Shown: in pieces, positions 63,999 through 64,000 of the stretch
How the letters are laid out: each line of letters starts with the position of its first letter
Numbering within the stretch: position 1 is the stretch's first letter
Assembly (NCBI GenBank): GCA_040902745.1
Contig: JBBDWR010000019.1
Location: 18,304 to 82,303 of the forward strand
DNA length: 64,000 nucleotides
From: JBBDWR01 sp040902745
GTDB lineage: Bacteria; Actinomycetota; UBA4738; HRBIN12
Direction of reading: 5' to 3'
Notes under the pieces: model-generated
The model's database searches: none
Told to the model about the DNA's origin: nothing
The model's input: the letters and a program-made list of their open reading frames with translations, nothing else
Translations under genes and position numbers: made by a program

Positions 63999-64000
63999 AG

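Overview
The window is high-GC DNA (roughly two thirds G+C by eye), tightly packed and mostly in operons. The gene content points to an actinobacterium (Actinomycetota) outside the best-known genera. It has an InhA-like enoyl-ACP reductase. It has the mec-cysO-cysM-murI-MBL-rph-rdgB order known from Mycobacterium tuberculosis Rv1334-Rv1341. It has an hpf-secA-prfB-ftsE-ftsX-smpB-ssrA block, many GTG starts, and several apparently leaderless genes with a TANNNT box 6-8 nt before the start codon. No rRNA or tRNA genes, CRISPR array, prophage or insertion sequence were seen. Genus-level placement is not possible from the sequence alone.

Layout. 1-6.2 kb: the end of a membrane protein, an acyl-ACP desaturase, a FAD oxidoreductase with a cupin, and two histidine kinases. 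6.3-13.0 kb (minus): a compact run transcribed selD, mec, moeB-like E1, cysO, cysM, murI, MBL-fold hydrolase, rph, rdgB. This joins sulfur-carrier-protein cysteine synthesis to cell wall and RNA/nucleotide housekeeping. 13.0-25.3 kb: a Tat lipoprotein amidohydrolase, fabI, an exported TIM-barrel-like protein, a DUF885 hydrolase, two NAD(P)-fold proteins, a methyltransferase divergent from an aminotransferase, a multicopper oxidase with an MFS transporter, and a small tail-anchored protein. 25.4-36 kb: Lon, a PhnD-like binding protein, a GH26-like exported hydrolase, an SDR, and a MoxR-DUF58-transglutaminase operon. 36-44 kb: an agmatinase-family enzyme, a disulfide oxidoreductase, a four-gene osmoprotectant ABC transporter, a frameshifted PLP decarboxylase and a DUF2277 protein. 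44-52 kb: an endonuclease/phosphatase-family membrane protein, two tandem phytoene-desaturase-like oxidoreductases, a GcvT-like protein and an exported phosphodiesterase. 51.8-64 kb (minus, with one plus-strand YfhO protein): ssrA, a second broken PLP decarboxylase, smpB, ftsX, ftsE, prfB with a programmed +1 frameshift, secA, a NarL-type response regulator, hpf and the end of comF.

How they fit together. The cysteine island encodes a sulfur carrier (CysO), its activating E1, the PLP synthase that uses it (CysM) and the JAMM peptidase that frees cysteine (Mec). CysO here carries an encoded extra Cys after its Gly-Gly, so Mec may also be needed to mature it; this is the most interesting single observation. 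The right-hand block covers ribosome rescue (tmRNA, SmpB), hibernation (HPF), termination (RF2), secretion (SecA) and division (FtsEX). Gene decay is visible at several points: two PLP decarboxylases, an AIM24-like fragment, a TPR fragment and possibly a multicopper oxidase missing its N-terminus.
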